64,000 nucleotides of DNA from Numida meleagris (Eukaryota; Chordata; Aves; Galliformes; Numididae), in the NCBI RefSeq assembly GCF_002078875.1, contig NC_034409.1, positions 105,877,250-105,941,249 on the forward strand, read 5' to 3'. Position 1 is the first letter of the stretch; each line of letters opens with the position of its first letter. The translations under genes were made by a program, and so were the position numbers. The notes under the pieces are model-generated. The model was not told the origin of the DNA, did not search any database, and saw nothing but the letters and a program-made list of their open reading frames with translations. Below are positions 51,129 to 63,592 of the stretch, in pieces.

Positions 51129-53327
51129 TGCAACCACTGCCTTCCAGTTCCAAAGTGAAATTTCAAAACTCAACTGGGGAAGACCTTGAGCAATCAGATC
51201 TGGCTTTGCAGTTAATCATGCACAAATCTGGGGACATGGCTGGAGGCCATCCCGTCACAGTCAAATTGCTTCTCTATGCCATGAAAACAATGTATTTTTT
51301 ATACCAAATCAGTTAACATTTGGATTCAGTTCACAGAGAGCTTCCATTATGCTGAAATCACCATTTAGTTACTTATTTATTGGGCTTAATCAGCACTGGA
51401 AAAATGCCTCTCAATCTTACCAGTAAAATAAGAGTCATATGACATTTGAAAATCATTGAGTTTCACTGAGCACCTGCTGTCTTATTATTATTGAGAGAGA
51501 ACTACATGTAACTCTAAAAATAGGGACTGAAGAAATCCCATAAGAAATTCTCTGCGTACAATTTCTGAAAAATACACTCATTATCTAGCTAGAAACTTTG
51601 GCTGTCAGCTAAATGCATTTTTGGGACATACAGGAAGAAACAACTCAGAACCTACTCCTCTGAGTATCTAAAGAAGAAATTTCTACCCCTTTGAGAGCTG
51701 AATCATACCGTGCTTTCATTTACAGAGTTCCTATTCACTCCAGTAGTCAAGTATGCTCAGGAAGTACATATACAAAAAGAAAGGAGCTTTTTCTAGACAG
51801 GCAAACAGCAAGATGAAAGGCTATTGTTTGCAACTTGCCAGTAGAGCAGAGAGAGCCAGACCAGAGACCTTAATGAACGTAGCACAGGACTTAAATCTTT
51901 TGCCATTTTTTTGGTCTGAGTGTTTAGGGTTTTTCTCTAAGTGAGACTGCACCAGAAATACACTCTCAAATACATTATTTTAATCACTCTTGGTAAATTA
52001 AGCACAATGCACTCCTACTTCCACATGGAGATTACAGTAGATCACATGTTGATTTCCGTCTGTCCATAATCTGCTCCATATTAAATCGAATTCACATAAT
52101 ACCTGCAAAAGTAAAGAACTAAATCTCTCCTACAAGGTGTTAAATGTAGGTAGGTTGGTTTGGGTTTTAGCACAACTAATCCCATTGTTTCTTCTCCCTT
52201 TGGCAGACAGACTCTCTTTAAAGTACTTCTCAAAGCACCTCCTTTCAGCAGACACCACCTTCCCTTTGCTTTGCCTCTTTCTGGGGTTTCTAGGTACTTC
52301 CTAACTACAGATATTGTAGCAACAGACTGCAAAAGGCTTCAAGCATGAATGCCATGGAAAGGTTAGCCACAGGGCAGGCCGTAAGCCAGGGAAAAGGATC
52401 TCATGCCTGAAGGCTTCTGGGCTTTACTCCTATTATCTCTCTTTTTAATGATTGGTATTACTTCTCCACACCGTGCTTCTGGCACTGTTACGATGACAAG
52501 ATTATCTGTCACAACGCAAATTGAAGCTGGAGATGCTGGTTCCAGGGGATGCTCTGAGTAGGGCTCAGTGCCAGCACTCAGCCTGCCCTGCGCCCACGCT
52601 GCCTGGCTGGGAAGAGGGAGAATAGCATGGGTTTCCTCTGGGAAACACTGCAGGTCTCTGGACTCTGAGAGCAACAGCTGCTCAGCAGCCAGGTTTGAAA
52701 TGCTTTACTTCATAGATTCAAGCAAATCTGATAACATGTTCAGGGAACAGGAAGGTAATATACTGTATCACTTGCTGTAAAGATTAAACCAACAGCAGAT
52801 AAAACCTTAGCAGATTAAACTAGCAGACTAGATAAGTGCAGATATTATTCAATGTTGTTATTAATCTGTAACACCAGATGAGACAATTAATTCATTTACT
52901 AATCAGTTGTTTACATCTCTCTCAATTTTTAAAGCAAAAATCCATCCCTGGCTGTCCCCAGGGCTGTCACCGCATCAAGACCATAGCATCAGGGTTGAGG
53001 AGCCCCAGTTCCCAAGCTACGCCTGCTGCTCCATTGCCTCCTAAACACCTTTCGCACCTCAGCTTTGCTTACCCTATCACTAAGCAGCCAGCCCTCTATC
53101 AGGAGCTGCACCACATTGCTGAAACTAGCTGCAACAATAGCAGGTTCCTGCCATGTTTTACAGACAAACATTGTGGGAACTCTGAGTTTTGCACTCACCT
53201 GTGCTCAGTGCATCCTGGAACACTGGAGTAATGTGCCTTGATAGTGGAAAAGAGGAGGGGAGGAGAGGGTTCTGCAGGAAGAAAACCTGGCTTCCACACT
53301 CCAGGTCCTCCATCTTCCTCTGAAAGA
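51129..53327. other. unannotated DNA
   Basis: No gene or repeat family recognised; the sequence is AT-rich to about 52150. Overlapping frames up to 117 codons (52878-53231) have no recognised homology. Confidence 0.5.
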
Positions 53328-53540
53328 AATAGAATCACAGAATCATTAAGGTTGGAAAGACCTCTAAGATCACCTACTCCAAATGTCACCCCATCACAAC
53401 CTTAGCATTAAACCATGTCCTTCAGTGTGACATCTACCCTTTTCTTGAACACCTCCAGGGGCAATGACTCCACCACCTCCCTGGGCAGCCTGTGCCACTA
53501 CTCTTTCTGAGAAGAAATTTTTCTTAATATCCAACCTGAA
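53328..53540 (-). mobile_element. CR1 LINE 3' end, reverse strand
   Basis: Opens with AATAGAATCACAGAATCATT, continues 'aggttggaaagacctctaag', 'gacatctacccttttcttg', 'caccacctccctgggcagcc' and 'ctgagaagaaatttttctta', and stops abruptly near 53540. About 8 bp are missing around 53500 ('cactactctttctgag') compared with the copy at 40266-41005. Confidence 0.93.
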
Positions 53541-56167
53541 TGCAGTGATGCTGGAGGGCTGTGACATCTTGTCTTAGCTCTCAGATAGCACATATCAAGC
53601 ATTTGGATCAATTTTCTTCCATGCTGCATGAGGCAGAAAAAGTGGAGATGCTGCCTTTTTGTCTCTTAGGCCTCAAAATACCCTTTTATAACCAGGTAGA
53701 GTGACTTTCATATTTCTCTTTTTTGCATTCTCTGTCTCCTTACAGAAAAGATCCACATGAAGGCACCCACACTTCCCATTTTCTTACAACAGACTCATTA
53801 CACATTTTAAACTCAAATGTACTCTTCTGGAGGTACTCACTGTCTCTGTTTTCAGAGAGAATGATGGAGAAAGCCCGTTACTAAGATTTTGTTCCTTATT
53901 CCACAAACATGGGACCAGATTCCTTAAAAGGGACAATAATCTTTCCATGATGTGTCTCACTGCACAAATTAAAATATCAACATGAAACATAAAAATGACT
54001 GTTTCTTAGAATGAGATCTTTCTGGTCTCATGCTTATGAGATGAAGTAACAGATCCATCTCATCTCATGTAAGCTGGAGACCTTGATGGCAGAGTCTGCC
54101 TCCAAGCTAGATTACCTTCAATGGATGGGGTAAACAAATTGTAGAAGCTTCATCAATCCATCCTGAAATCAGTGACTAAAATAGATGCAATTATTCACTT
54201 TCTGGAAGTTCCTGTCTCTCTCCAGTAAATACAGAGGGATTTTTTAGGAATTGACATAGTAAATAATAGCTTTTTGTTGTGATAGCACAGTCCTATTCAA
54301 AACACTACCATAACACCCATTTACTGCAATGGCTGCAGTGTTTCACCCAGTATTTCGAGAGAAGCTGTGGTTTTATGTCACAGCTGGTCCCAACGGAGGG
54401 CTTGGATGGCTGCAGGAACTCATGTGGGGCTCCAGCTGAGTCAAAACACTGCTCATCAAGAGGTTTCCCAGCAGCCTGGTGGCCAAAGAGGCAGTTTCCT
54501 CATCCTTTTATGGCTACAACAGGCAGTTCTCATCCCACTCTCTCCAGCCTTCCTTTGTAGGTGAGCTGCGTGATGGTCACACCATACACCAGCTCAGCAG
54601 TCATGCTGTCTTTTCACATTCGGAGGATAGAGGGAAACACCAACCAGAAGAGTTTCTCCACCAGTCAGTAGAAATGCCAATGGGAGAAAAGCAAGTGAAG
54701 TGCAAGAAATGCTTGCTCGGTTCACACATTCCACACTCACTGCCTTTTTGAGGCATAGATCCGTGCAGGAATCGCTTCCAGACATCTCCATCTGTGAAGG
54801 CAATGGGAAAATCCCATTAGGAGCAGGGTTGCAGACTGGATATTCCAAGTGCCAGAGCTGAGATGGCTTTGCCAGCTGCTTTGCAAAAAGTTATGCCTTG
54901 CAATCAGGGAGTAAAAGCACAAAGCAGCATACTTAAACACCTGTTTTGCACAGGACCACAAACTCCCTCGTGCCGTTTCCCCTCATGGAGCCGTAGCTCA
55001 ACAGCAGGTACGGACAGCTTTGCAAAGAGCAGTTGTGAACACATTAGCAGGTGTAACATCAGGCGGCTCAGATGTTTAAAAAACACATCCAGAAAGGTGC
55101 TGATTATTTGAGGTTGTTCCTAGAGAAGAAAAGAGCTCTGCTCCTGCAGCCCAAGACCTGGTGCTGGGGTAACATTGTGCCCTCCGAGCTGCCTTCTAGG
55201 CTGAAAACTGCCATGGTTCCGTGGTCCATGAGGAAAGTGCCCTCCTCCTGAAGGCATGCACCTGCACTGAGCAGTGCCAGCCGCTCAGCTGGCAGAGGAA
55301 GAACCCTGAAAATAGGATATCTTAAGAGGTCAAACTGGGACACAGATGAAATATTCAGTTGTTTTTCTAAAATGCTGTGGTTTTTGAGGAAGGACAGTAG
55401 TGTGTAACCCTGTCCCTGCTTCTCTAGTGGGTTTATTTTCAGCCTGAATTTGTATTATCCTTTGGGGGATCTCTCACTCCCCAGAAGACTGCCCTTAGAG
55501 GAGGGAAAGGTGAAGTGAGAGAGACCAGACTCACATCCACCCTTAAAGGAAGAGCATAATCATCACAGTTCCAGCCTTTAAAAGCAATCACTGCTGGAGA
55601 GAAACAAAACTAAAAGTCTTTTTTTTAAGAGCTGGATGATTTGAGGAACAATGACATCAGCCTGGCTAACGTAATTCCTCAGAAAGCGTCAGAAATGACT
55701 AAACAACAGAACACAGACTAGAACACTAAACCCACAAACACTTGCACACCAGTAACATGATTTGTGACAAGTTTCTCTCAGGAAGTTTCCAGCAAGTGCA
55801 ATATTTTATATGCTTTAATGATCCGGAGGAAAACAAGAAAGATGTTAGATATCACACACCTAAGCATGCATCTGTAATGCAGAACACCCCATCACAGAGC
55901 ATCCTAACAATGCACCCACTGACAAATGAGCTTCTGAATGGCACGACAGCAGTATTCTTTCGAGAGAAGCAGAAATTGTTTTCCTCTACTTGTTATTACA
56001 ACAAATATCCACTCTGTAGATGAAAGTTGTTAAAGAAAGCTCTAAGGCCAAGCCAGGACATGGCAAAGCAAATGGAGTTGGGCTCAGGACTGACCCTCGG
56101 CTGTCAACAGAGCCCCATATGAGAGCCAAGCTCACACTACCTTCACCACGCATAAAGTTCAGTCAGC
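53541..56167. other. unannotated DNA
   Basis: Nothing recognised. Frames of 60-105 codons on both strands overlap and are not supported. Confidence 0.5.
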
Positions 56168-56745
56168 CCCAGGCCACCAGGATCAGGGAGGTGATCATCC
56201 CTCTGTACTCAGCACTAGTGTGGCTGCACCTCAAGTGCTGTGCTCAGTTTTGGGCCCCCTTGCTACAAGAAAGACACTGAGGCCCCGGAGCATGTCCAGA
56301 GAAGGACAACAAAGCTGTGAAGGGTTTGGAGCACAAGTCTGATGGGGAGTGGCTGAGGGAACTTGGATTGCTCAATCTGGAGAAGAGGAGGCTCAGGGAA
56401 GACCTTATCACTCTACAGCCACCTGAAAGGAAGTTGTGGTAAGGTGGGGATCGGTCTCTTCTCCCACATAACTAACAATAGAACAAGAGGGAATGACCTC
56501 AAGTTGCTCCAGGGGAGGTTCAGGTTGGATATTAGGAACAATTTCTTCTCAGAAAGAGCGGTGAGGCATTAGAAGAGGCTGACCAGGGTGGGTGTTGGAG
56601 TCACCCTCCCTGGAGGTGCTCAAGAAACATTTGGATGTTGTACTAGCAGATAATGGTTTAGTGGGGAAATATTGGTGGTAGGTGGACAGTTGAACTAGAT
56701 GATCTTGGAGGTCTTTTCCAACCTTGGTGATTCTATGATTCCATG
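56168..56745 (+). mobile_element. CR1 LINE, ORF2 C-terminus and complete 3' end
   Basis: It begins within 'ccaccaggatcagggaggtg' ([18 protein letters not shown] in translation) and continues through the 'gtccagagaaggacaacaaag' region (in part). [20 protein letters not shown] follows, then the 3' UTR ('gatgatcttggaggtctttt') and a well-preserved tail, GATTCTATGATTCCATGA. Frameshifts separate the coding blocks. It is the + strand counterpart of the reverse-strand copy at 40266-41005. Confidence 0.95.
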
Positions 56746-58270
56746 AGTACAGTTTTACAGTCTAGCCACTTCCATTCAGACACACAGAGACAGCCTGTGA
56801 CAAAGTGGTGAGTGGCTTCTGTCTCCATGACTTGCTGAGGAAGCATTGTGCTGTGTGCCCGTGTTGGATGTTGACTTGATCGCTGGCATAGGAGCAATGG
56901 ACAGCAAAGCACACATGCACTGTGATGGAGAGCCAAAGGCTGTTCCTGCTATGAACGTTGTGTCCTGAACCATGGTCCACATCTCTACATACAAGTTTTT
57001 TTCCTAAAGTTTGTCCAGCTGTGTACAGCATAAAGCTTTCCAGGAAGACATTTCGTACAGAGGAATACTGTAGCTGCATTCACTTCGTTTGAGGCCTCTG
57101 TTGCTTTCCCATCCAAATAATACATGTACAAATTTTAAATTGTTTAAAATGAATTGAACAGAAAAAATAAAGAAGGAAAATACTCACCCCCAAAACCCTG
57201 GGTGAAACTTTAGCAACCAAGCTGCGATTAAGATGTGCATGAGTCATTTAAGCCTGGGCCCACTGGGCTCCATGGATTACTGTAGCACCCAAATTTTTCC
57301 AGAACTGCCAGACAAGTTTACCACAGCAATTAAGCTGTCTGCCATCTGTAAAAGATTTACCCAAGAGTTTTCTTAATGTTTTTTTCCTCCTGAAATACAT
57401 TCAGCTTAATTCTTTCAACATTTTGCCTATCATTCAAGTCCATATACGTTAAGTATTGCAGAGCTGGCTAGATTTTTGAGGGCAACTTTTCCTTCTAAGG
57501 ATTAGTTGTGCACTGGTGCACTGAAATTTTATATATAGAGTAACACTCTGAATATGAATTATTTCTTGAGAAACACTGCACCTATTCTTGGGAATGGAGA
57601 AGTAAAAACTTTACTAGGAATTTCAGCCAAGGAACTGAGATTAACACTCTTTATTCTTCTCCCAAATGGTGAGTTATTTTCAGAGTACTAGACCAGACTT
57701 GAGCTTAATGTCTCCGTCGCACTGTATTAAAAGTGCCCTATGAGTAAATAAGTGCACTCACAGAGTGACAATGAAAGACCTGAATCCGAATTCTTCAGCG
57801 TGTTGGAGAGAGTTCACATTTTCTCGGCCACATTTAGCGCACCTCACAGTCCAAGAAAAACAGCAGTTAGAGAAACTGAAGACTGTTCTTGATGTTTCCC
57901 TTCCATCGACGTTGAGCATGAGCTAGTTGTTCCCAATGGCCTTGCACTGGTGGGGGTTTTCACTTTTCTGTATGGAAACTATTTGAAGGCACTTTGTTTT
58001 GGCAATTCTCTAAATGCGGGTTGATTAAACGAACAATAACCTGTCCGTACCACTTTATTTCTCTTCCTGATCATTTATGCTTTTATTGAAACTTTTGTTC
58101 TCTCACCATGTGCCCAAATACTGTCTCCTAAAATAATCTCTGAAAAAGTAGCCCAATCACACTTAAAAACTAGCAGAGAATGGATGACCTTCTTTTTGTC
58201 ACATAGGCACAGAGTCCTATTTGGAGCTTGTCTGTGACAAAACTGGGAACAACTGTATGCTGCTTCCAGT
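56746..58270. other. unannotated DNA
   Basis: Unique, mostly AT-rich sequence. Three overlapping reverse-strand frames at 56733-57079 do not resemble any protein I know. Confidence 0.5.
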
Positions 58271-58780
58271 TCTGTATGTGCTTGTGTCCCGTTCTGAGCT
58301 CCCCAGTTCATAAGAGACAGGGATCTCCTGGAAGGATCCAGCAGAGGGCCACAAAGATGATAAAGGGCCTGGAGCATCTCCCCTATGAGGAAAGGCTGAG
58401 TGACTCAGGTCTGTTCATCCTGGAGAAAAGAAGACTGAGGGATCTGACAAATGTTTATAAATATCTAAAGGGAGGTGGGAGGCAAATGGATGAGGTCAGG
58501 GTCTTCTCAGTGGTGTGTGGTGAGACGACAAGGAGCAATGACCTAAAACTTGAACATAGGAAGTTCTGTACAAACATGTGGAAGAATTTCTTTGTGTTAA
58601 GAGTGACAGAGCACTGGAACAGGCTGCCCAGAGAGATTGTGGAGACTCCTTCTATGGAGATATTCAAGAACCCTCTGGATGCCAATCCGTGCAACCTGCT
58701 GTAGGGAGCGTGCTTTGGCAGGGGGGTTTAACTCGATGATCTCTTGAGGTCCCTTCCAACCTCTGTGACTCTGCGACTGC
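58271..58780 (+). mobile_element. CR1 LINE, ORF2 C-terminus and 3' end (third 3'-end type)
   Basis: One open frame covers the end of ORF2: RIQQRATKMIKGLEHLPYEE, GLFILEKRRLRDLTNVYKYL, DEVRVFSVVCGETTRSNDLK and WNRLPREIVETPSMEIF, ending NPCNLL and a stop. The 3' UTR has 'ttaactcgatgatctcttg' and 'cccttccaacctctgtgac' with only a degraded octamer. Its wording (HRKFCTN, KNPLDANPCNLL) matches the reverse-strand copy at 63112-63592, not the other CR1s. It is 5' truncated, but the remaining ~120 codons are uninterrupted. Confidence 0.95.
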
Positions 58781-61245
58781 AAACCGTAAGGTAAACTCAG
58801 TCCTTAAAGAAATAGAGAACGAGCACAAGAATTTTAGCAGCACCCAATAAACAACTGCATAACTGAGAAGAGCTGCAGTTACAAAAAGAAATAGCTAAAT
58901 CTCTCACCTGGGTTTGTGTAAGGCCTTTGAAATCCTTGAGTGACAAGAGCTATCTGTAAAATATGAAGTTATCCCTTACTGCTCAAACTTCATGCTAAAT
59001 TTTGGGATGGTGGTTCTGCACATTTACAAATGATTGGCTTAGCCTCAGTAATTTTATAGCTGATGCTCCACATTCATTAATTAACACAAGATTTTCTGGT
59101 TTCTACTTTTAGTTTCTTATTATGTGTTTTTTACTGTTTCTGGAACTGAATTTCATCATCTGGTCACACACCTGGGGAAAGCACCCAAAATCAAAGAGAA
59201 GTCTGATACTGCATCGGCTGATAGATGAACAGTTTGCTGGGACTATGGCGCTGCATGGGTTCCCCCAGCTGGGCCTGAAGCCCTGCTGGCCACAGCCTGT
59301 GTGGGGTCTTATGGAAGCCTCTGGTCCCTTCTCTCCCCATCACCCTGATGTGTGCCTGGGGGCGTGGAGTCTCATCTTCAGAAACCTGCTGCAAGGCAGT
59401 GGGTGCAGTCAATCCTACCAGCAGCCCCAGGGACTAGTCCTCGGGCTCACCATGGTCGGCTGCAATATCTGCACCAGGGCTGGGGCAGGCAGCTCACTCT
59501 GCTCTGGAGCTGCCACTCATCATTCCTCCATCAGGCATAACGGCACCAGACCCTCAGCCGTGGGTAGCATCTCTGGCTCTCTGGCTGGGATGTCTATACC
59601 ACAGTTGCTGAAGCTGATGAACATCAGGCCTTTTGCAGGTTATATTACAACGTAGAGAAGTGCAACAAACATTTGGTTTTGGTTGGGATGCTGAAAGCCC
59701 ACCAAACTGTATGTGGGGGGGGGCAAACAAAACAGTGGGGTTAAGCCTTGGCGCTGTCAGTGCCAAAGAGGCTTGCTGCTACACCTCTCATCTGCTGCTG
59801 TGTTTATTCCTTTGGTTATAGTACAAGTGCTGGTGAAGGAGGAGCTGAAACAGATGTCAAGAGGTTGCACTGATTTAAACCAGTGAAGGGCTTCACTGTT
59901 TGCTCTTCCCCCAGTACAGAAAGGAAAGTTTACAGCACTAAAATGAGGTGTCTGCCCTGCCCCACTTTACACACACTTTCAAAAATATCGTTGCTATTAG
60001 TGTATGTTTAGGCACTAAAAAAATAACAATAATCAGCAGCATAGTACATTCTTTCCATTAAATATTTTTATAGCCCCTGGGCCCCGAGCTGCTCCCACAG
60101 AATAGGAGACACAAAAAATATGGACAAACTTCCACACAGACTGCAAGTCTACAGCTGCCCAGGGAGGCCAAGAGGGAACAAGTACACCCGTGCCCCAAGC
60201 ACGGCAGTGGCAGGGGAGAAAAGAGGGAGAAAGGGTAGCTGTCACGCCGCCAAAGAAGGGGATGGAGAAAATCATGGTCAGATGTACTGTTGTGACCAGA
60301 AGACCCAGACGCACAACCAGGAACAAAAAAGTTTGAAATAATAGGCTCAGAACTTCTTTACTGCCACTGAGAAAGGGAGGAGTACTGGACGCTGAGTCCC
60401 TCTGAGCGAGTTCAGCGCTTCCTCCCCATCAGGATGGGCTACCAAACACATCATTTCCATTGAAACATCCACACTCATCTTCCTTCTGCTTTCTGAGAAC
60501 CCTGCAAACACAGCCACCCAAAGAGGTGTAATGAATGCACTTACAGCATCAGGTTTCCTTGACCAGAGGTGCCAGTCCCCTTAGATACTTCCAGTAGGTG
60601 TCTGAAACACTGGAGTAAGCTCTTCCTGGTCACCATGGTTTCCCAAAAATTTTAACTCCCTCAAAAATGTTGGACACTGACTCATCCATTTCTTACATTT
60701 TCGGTTCACTAACAGTAACTGCTACATCCTCATAACCAAAGAGGTCACAGGACCCCTGAATCACTTTCCTTCCATTGTCCTTGCTCACACTGGCTAGGCA
60801 GGCTCTCATGGAACGGAGATACGCAGATTTGTGTTTTACTCCAGCGTGCAGGCTAAGCAAGGGCAGCACAAACACAGAGAGCTGTGTTACCTGCCATACC
60901 TCAAACCAGTGCCTTCCGCATGAGATGGCTCCTTCAGTTCCCTGTGGTAGTCTCTAATCTCCACCACAGCAAGGCCCCAATTCAGCAAAGCATTCAGACT
61001 GTGCTTGTATCAAATAGCAGTCAGGAGGAGGAGGGACCCTATGGGAGCAAGGAACCCTTAATAAGAGGGACACATTGAGGGGAAAATTAAAATAAACCAT
61101 CTTGTCCCAGGACGTGAAGTGAAAAGCAGCGCATATAGCACAGATATCCACTGAGTAAAGGCTGAAGCTCAGCTCTGGACTCTGCCCTTCCCATTAGGCC
61201 ACCGTCTGACTTGAAATGCAATCATACGGCATATGTAGTAGAACC
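58781..61245. other. unannotated DNA with a 177-codon frame
   Basis: No repeat family recognised. The longest ATG-started frame of the window lies here (59122-59655 on +, 177 codons). Its product has no recognised domain and it lacks supporting signals. A run of nine G lies at 59715-59723. Confidence 0.45.
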
Positions 61246-62541
61246 AGGGGGATCAGGCTCAGCCAGCATGGGTTCACAAAAGGCAGGTCCTGCTTAACCA
61301 GCCTCATCTCCTCCTCTGACCAGGTGACCCACCTGGTGGATGAGGGAAAGACTGTTGATGCAGTCTACCTAGACTGCAACAACGCCTTTGACATTGTATT
61401 CTCCTGGAGAAGCTGGCAGCCCATGGCTTGGACGATTACACTCTTTGCTGAGTAAAGGACTGGCTGGATGGCCAGGGCCCAGACAATGGTGGTGTATGAA
61501 GTTAAATCCAGCTGGCAACCAGTCACAAGTGGTTTTCCCTAGGGGTCAGTATTGGGGCAAAGGCTGTTTAATATCTTTATTAATGACCTGGACGAGGGGA
61601 TTGAGTGCACCCTCAGTAAGTTTGCAGATGACACTAAGCTGGGAGTGTCAATCTGCCTGAGGGTAGGAAGGCCCTGCAGAGGGACCTGGACAGGTTGGAT
61701 CAATGGGCTGAGGTCAGTGGGATGGAGTTCAACAAGAGCAAGTGTCCGGTTCTGCACTTCAGTCACAACAATCCCAGGCAACTCTACAGGCTTGGAGCAG
61801 AGTGGCTGGAAGACTGTGTAGAGGAAAAGGATTTGGGGGTGCTGGTCAACACTCAGCTGAACATGAGCCAGCAGTGTGCTGAGGTAGCCAAGAAGGTCAA
61901 TGGCATCCTGGCTTGTATCAGAAATAGTGCAGCCATCAGTACCAGGAAGGTGATCCTCCCCCTGTACTCAGCACTGGTGAGGGCGCACCTTGAGTGCTGC
62001 GTTCAGTTTTGCATCCCTCACTACAAGAAAGACATGGAGGCCCTGGAGCGCATCCAGAGAAGGACAACAAAAGTGGAAAGAGGTCTGGAGCACAAGACTT
62101 ATGGGGAGCAGCTGATGGAGCCGGGATTGTTCAGTCTGAAGAAGCAGCAGCTCAGAGGAGATCTCTTTATTTTCTCTAATTGCTCATTACATTATTTGCT
62201 TTAATTGCTCATTACAACCACCTGAAAGGAAGATATGACAAGCTGGAGGTCAGCCTCTTCTCCCAGGTAACAGGAGTAAGATGAGAGGGAGTGGCCTCAA
62301 GTTGCAGTAGGGCAGGTTCAGGTTGGATGTTAGGAAACATTTCATCTCAGAGAGAGTGGTGAGGCAGTGGCACAGGCTGCTCAGGGAGATGCTGGAGTCA
62401 CCATCCCTGGAGGTGTTTAAGGAAATGGTAGATGTAGTTCTTAGGGACATGGTTTAGTGGGCAATATTGGTGGTAGATGGACAGTTGGACTAGATGATCT
62501 TAGAAGTTTTTTCCAAACTTAAAGATTCTATGAGTCTATGG
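61246..62541 (+). mobile_element. CR1 LINE, half of the reverse transcriptase plus complete 3' end
   Basis: One of the two longest CR1 copies here. Readable blocks in order are LSQHGFTKGRSCLTSL (from 61258), AVYLDCNNAFDIV (motif A, about 61358-61396), [20 protein letters not shown] followed by ADDTKLGV (motif C, FADD intact, about 61565-61648), then an uninterrupted 169-codon stretch at 61695-62204 ([48 protein letters not shown]). An unusual insertion interrupts it at about 62171-62215. The 3' UTR and tail end GATTCTATGAGTCTATGG. A deletion just after motif A and later frameshifts make it non-functional. The 5' end is truncated at about 61246. Confidence 0.95.
62177..62216 (+). repeat. 15-bp direct repeat inside a CR1 insertion
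   Basis: TAATTGCTCATTACA occurs at 62177-62191 and 62202-62216, period 25. The other CR1 copies in this window have no counterpart; in them the flanking words 'gagatct...tacaaccacctgaaagg' are nearly adjacent. Confidence 0.9.
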
Positions 62542-63111
62542 AGTATCCAGGCCACAAAGCTCAACTGATACAATTGCCTCTCTCTGCCTCTCCTCCCCTC
62601 TGTCTGCTCTCTGTCATTTTTATGGACTTCTTCTCTCTCTATATATATATCCTGAATACAAATTTCCTGAATTCCCTGAGAGCTACATTCTGCCACAGCC
62701 TCCAGTAGTCTTTGCTAACAGTGTCTGGCTGCCAGGCTGCAGCCACTCCCAGAGCTCCCACCACACCTGAAAAAGCAACAACCAGAGGTCCCCTAAACAC
62801 AGGCAAGCACTGGAGGTGCCAACACCGCTGCCAAACCCAGAAAGCCAGCTCTCGTACAGCACCCTCAAGGAGAAAAGCTAGCACTGAAAATCTCCTTTTG
62901 CCACCAGCTCTGAGTTTTTTCTTCACATTCATCACAAAACTCACTCTGCAGTTGCACACCAGCTTCGTCTGCGTTCAGTGATGACAGTGGTTATGTTATG
63001 GACATCAAGGCACATGCTATTGCAGGGGTGGGGCCCAATGGGTTGGTTGATTTCATTTCTGTTTCTACTCAGTCTGCACCATACATATGTGGAAGGCACT
63101 AAATTATTACA
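62542..63111. other. unannotated DNA, pyrimidine-rich at the left
   Basis: Directly after the CR1 tail, 62570-62640 is C/T-rich and ends in a short (TC)n(TA)n microsatellite at 62631-62650. The remainder (to 63111) shows nothing recognised; overlapping frames of 61-106 codons are not supported. Confidence 0.5.
62631..62650. repeat. (TC)n(TA)n microsatellite
   Basis: Compound dinucleotide repeat, TC units followed by about five TA units. Confidence 0.85.
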
Positions 63112-63592
63112 AAACCAATGAATTGTAGGGCTTGGAAGGGACCTCTAGAGATGACCTAGTCCAACACCCTGCTAAAACAGGTTCCCCACAGTAGGTCACA
63201 CAGGAAAGCAACCAGGAAGGTCTCGAATATCTCCAGAGAGGCAGACTCCACAACCTCTCTTGGCAACCTTTTCCAGAGCTCTGTCACCCTCACAGTAAAT
63301 AAGTTCTTCATTGTGTTTGTATGAAATTTCCTGTGTTCCAGTTTTTGCCCATTGCCCCTTGTCCTGTCACTGCGCACCACTGAACAGCGCCTGGCCTCGT
63401 CCACTTGACTCCTGCACTTTAGATATTTATAAACAGTGATGAGATCCCCTCTCAATCTTCTCCAGTCTGAACAGTCCCAGCTCTCTCAGCTGTTCCTTGT
63501 ACAGGAGCTGCTCCTGGCCCCCAGTCATCTTTGTAGCCCTCAACTGGACCCTCTCCAGTAGTTCCCTCTTATTCTTGAGCAAAGGAGCCCGG
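63112..63592 (-). mobile_element. CR1 LINE, ORF2 C-terminus and 3' end, reverse strand
   Basis: On the - strand the ORF2 end reads RELLERVQLRATKMTGGQEQ, LYKEQLRELGLFRLEK and, after a shift, GDLITVYKYLKCRSQVDEAR, HRKFHTNTMKNLFTVRVTEL and [18 protein letters not shown]. The 3' UTR ('gacctctagagatgacctag' on the + strand) follows. The octamer tail is weak. It shares the third 3'-end type with the copy at 58271-58780 and faces it. The 5' truncation is near 63592. Confidence 0.94.

Noticed and set aside
58228..58704. A 158-codon open frame
   Set aside because: Nearly all of it is the CR1 ORF2 C-terminus; the first residues come from flanking DNA joined by chance.
61695..62204. A 169-codon open frame that looks like a real gene
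   Set aside because: It is the C-terminal part of the CR1 reverse-transcriptase ORF, confirmed by collinear blocks upstream and a CR1 tail downstream.
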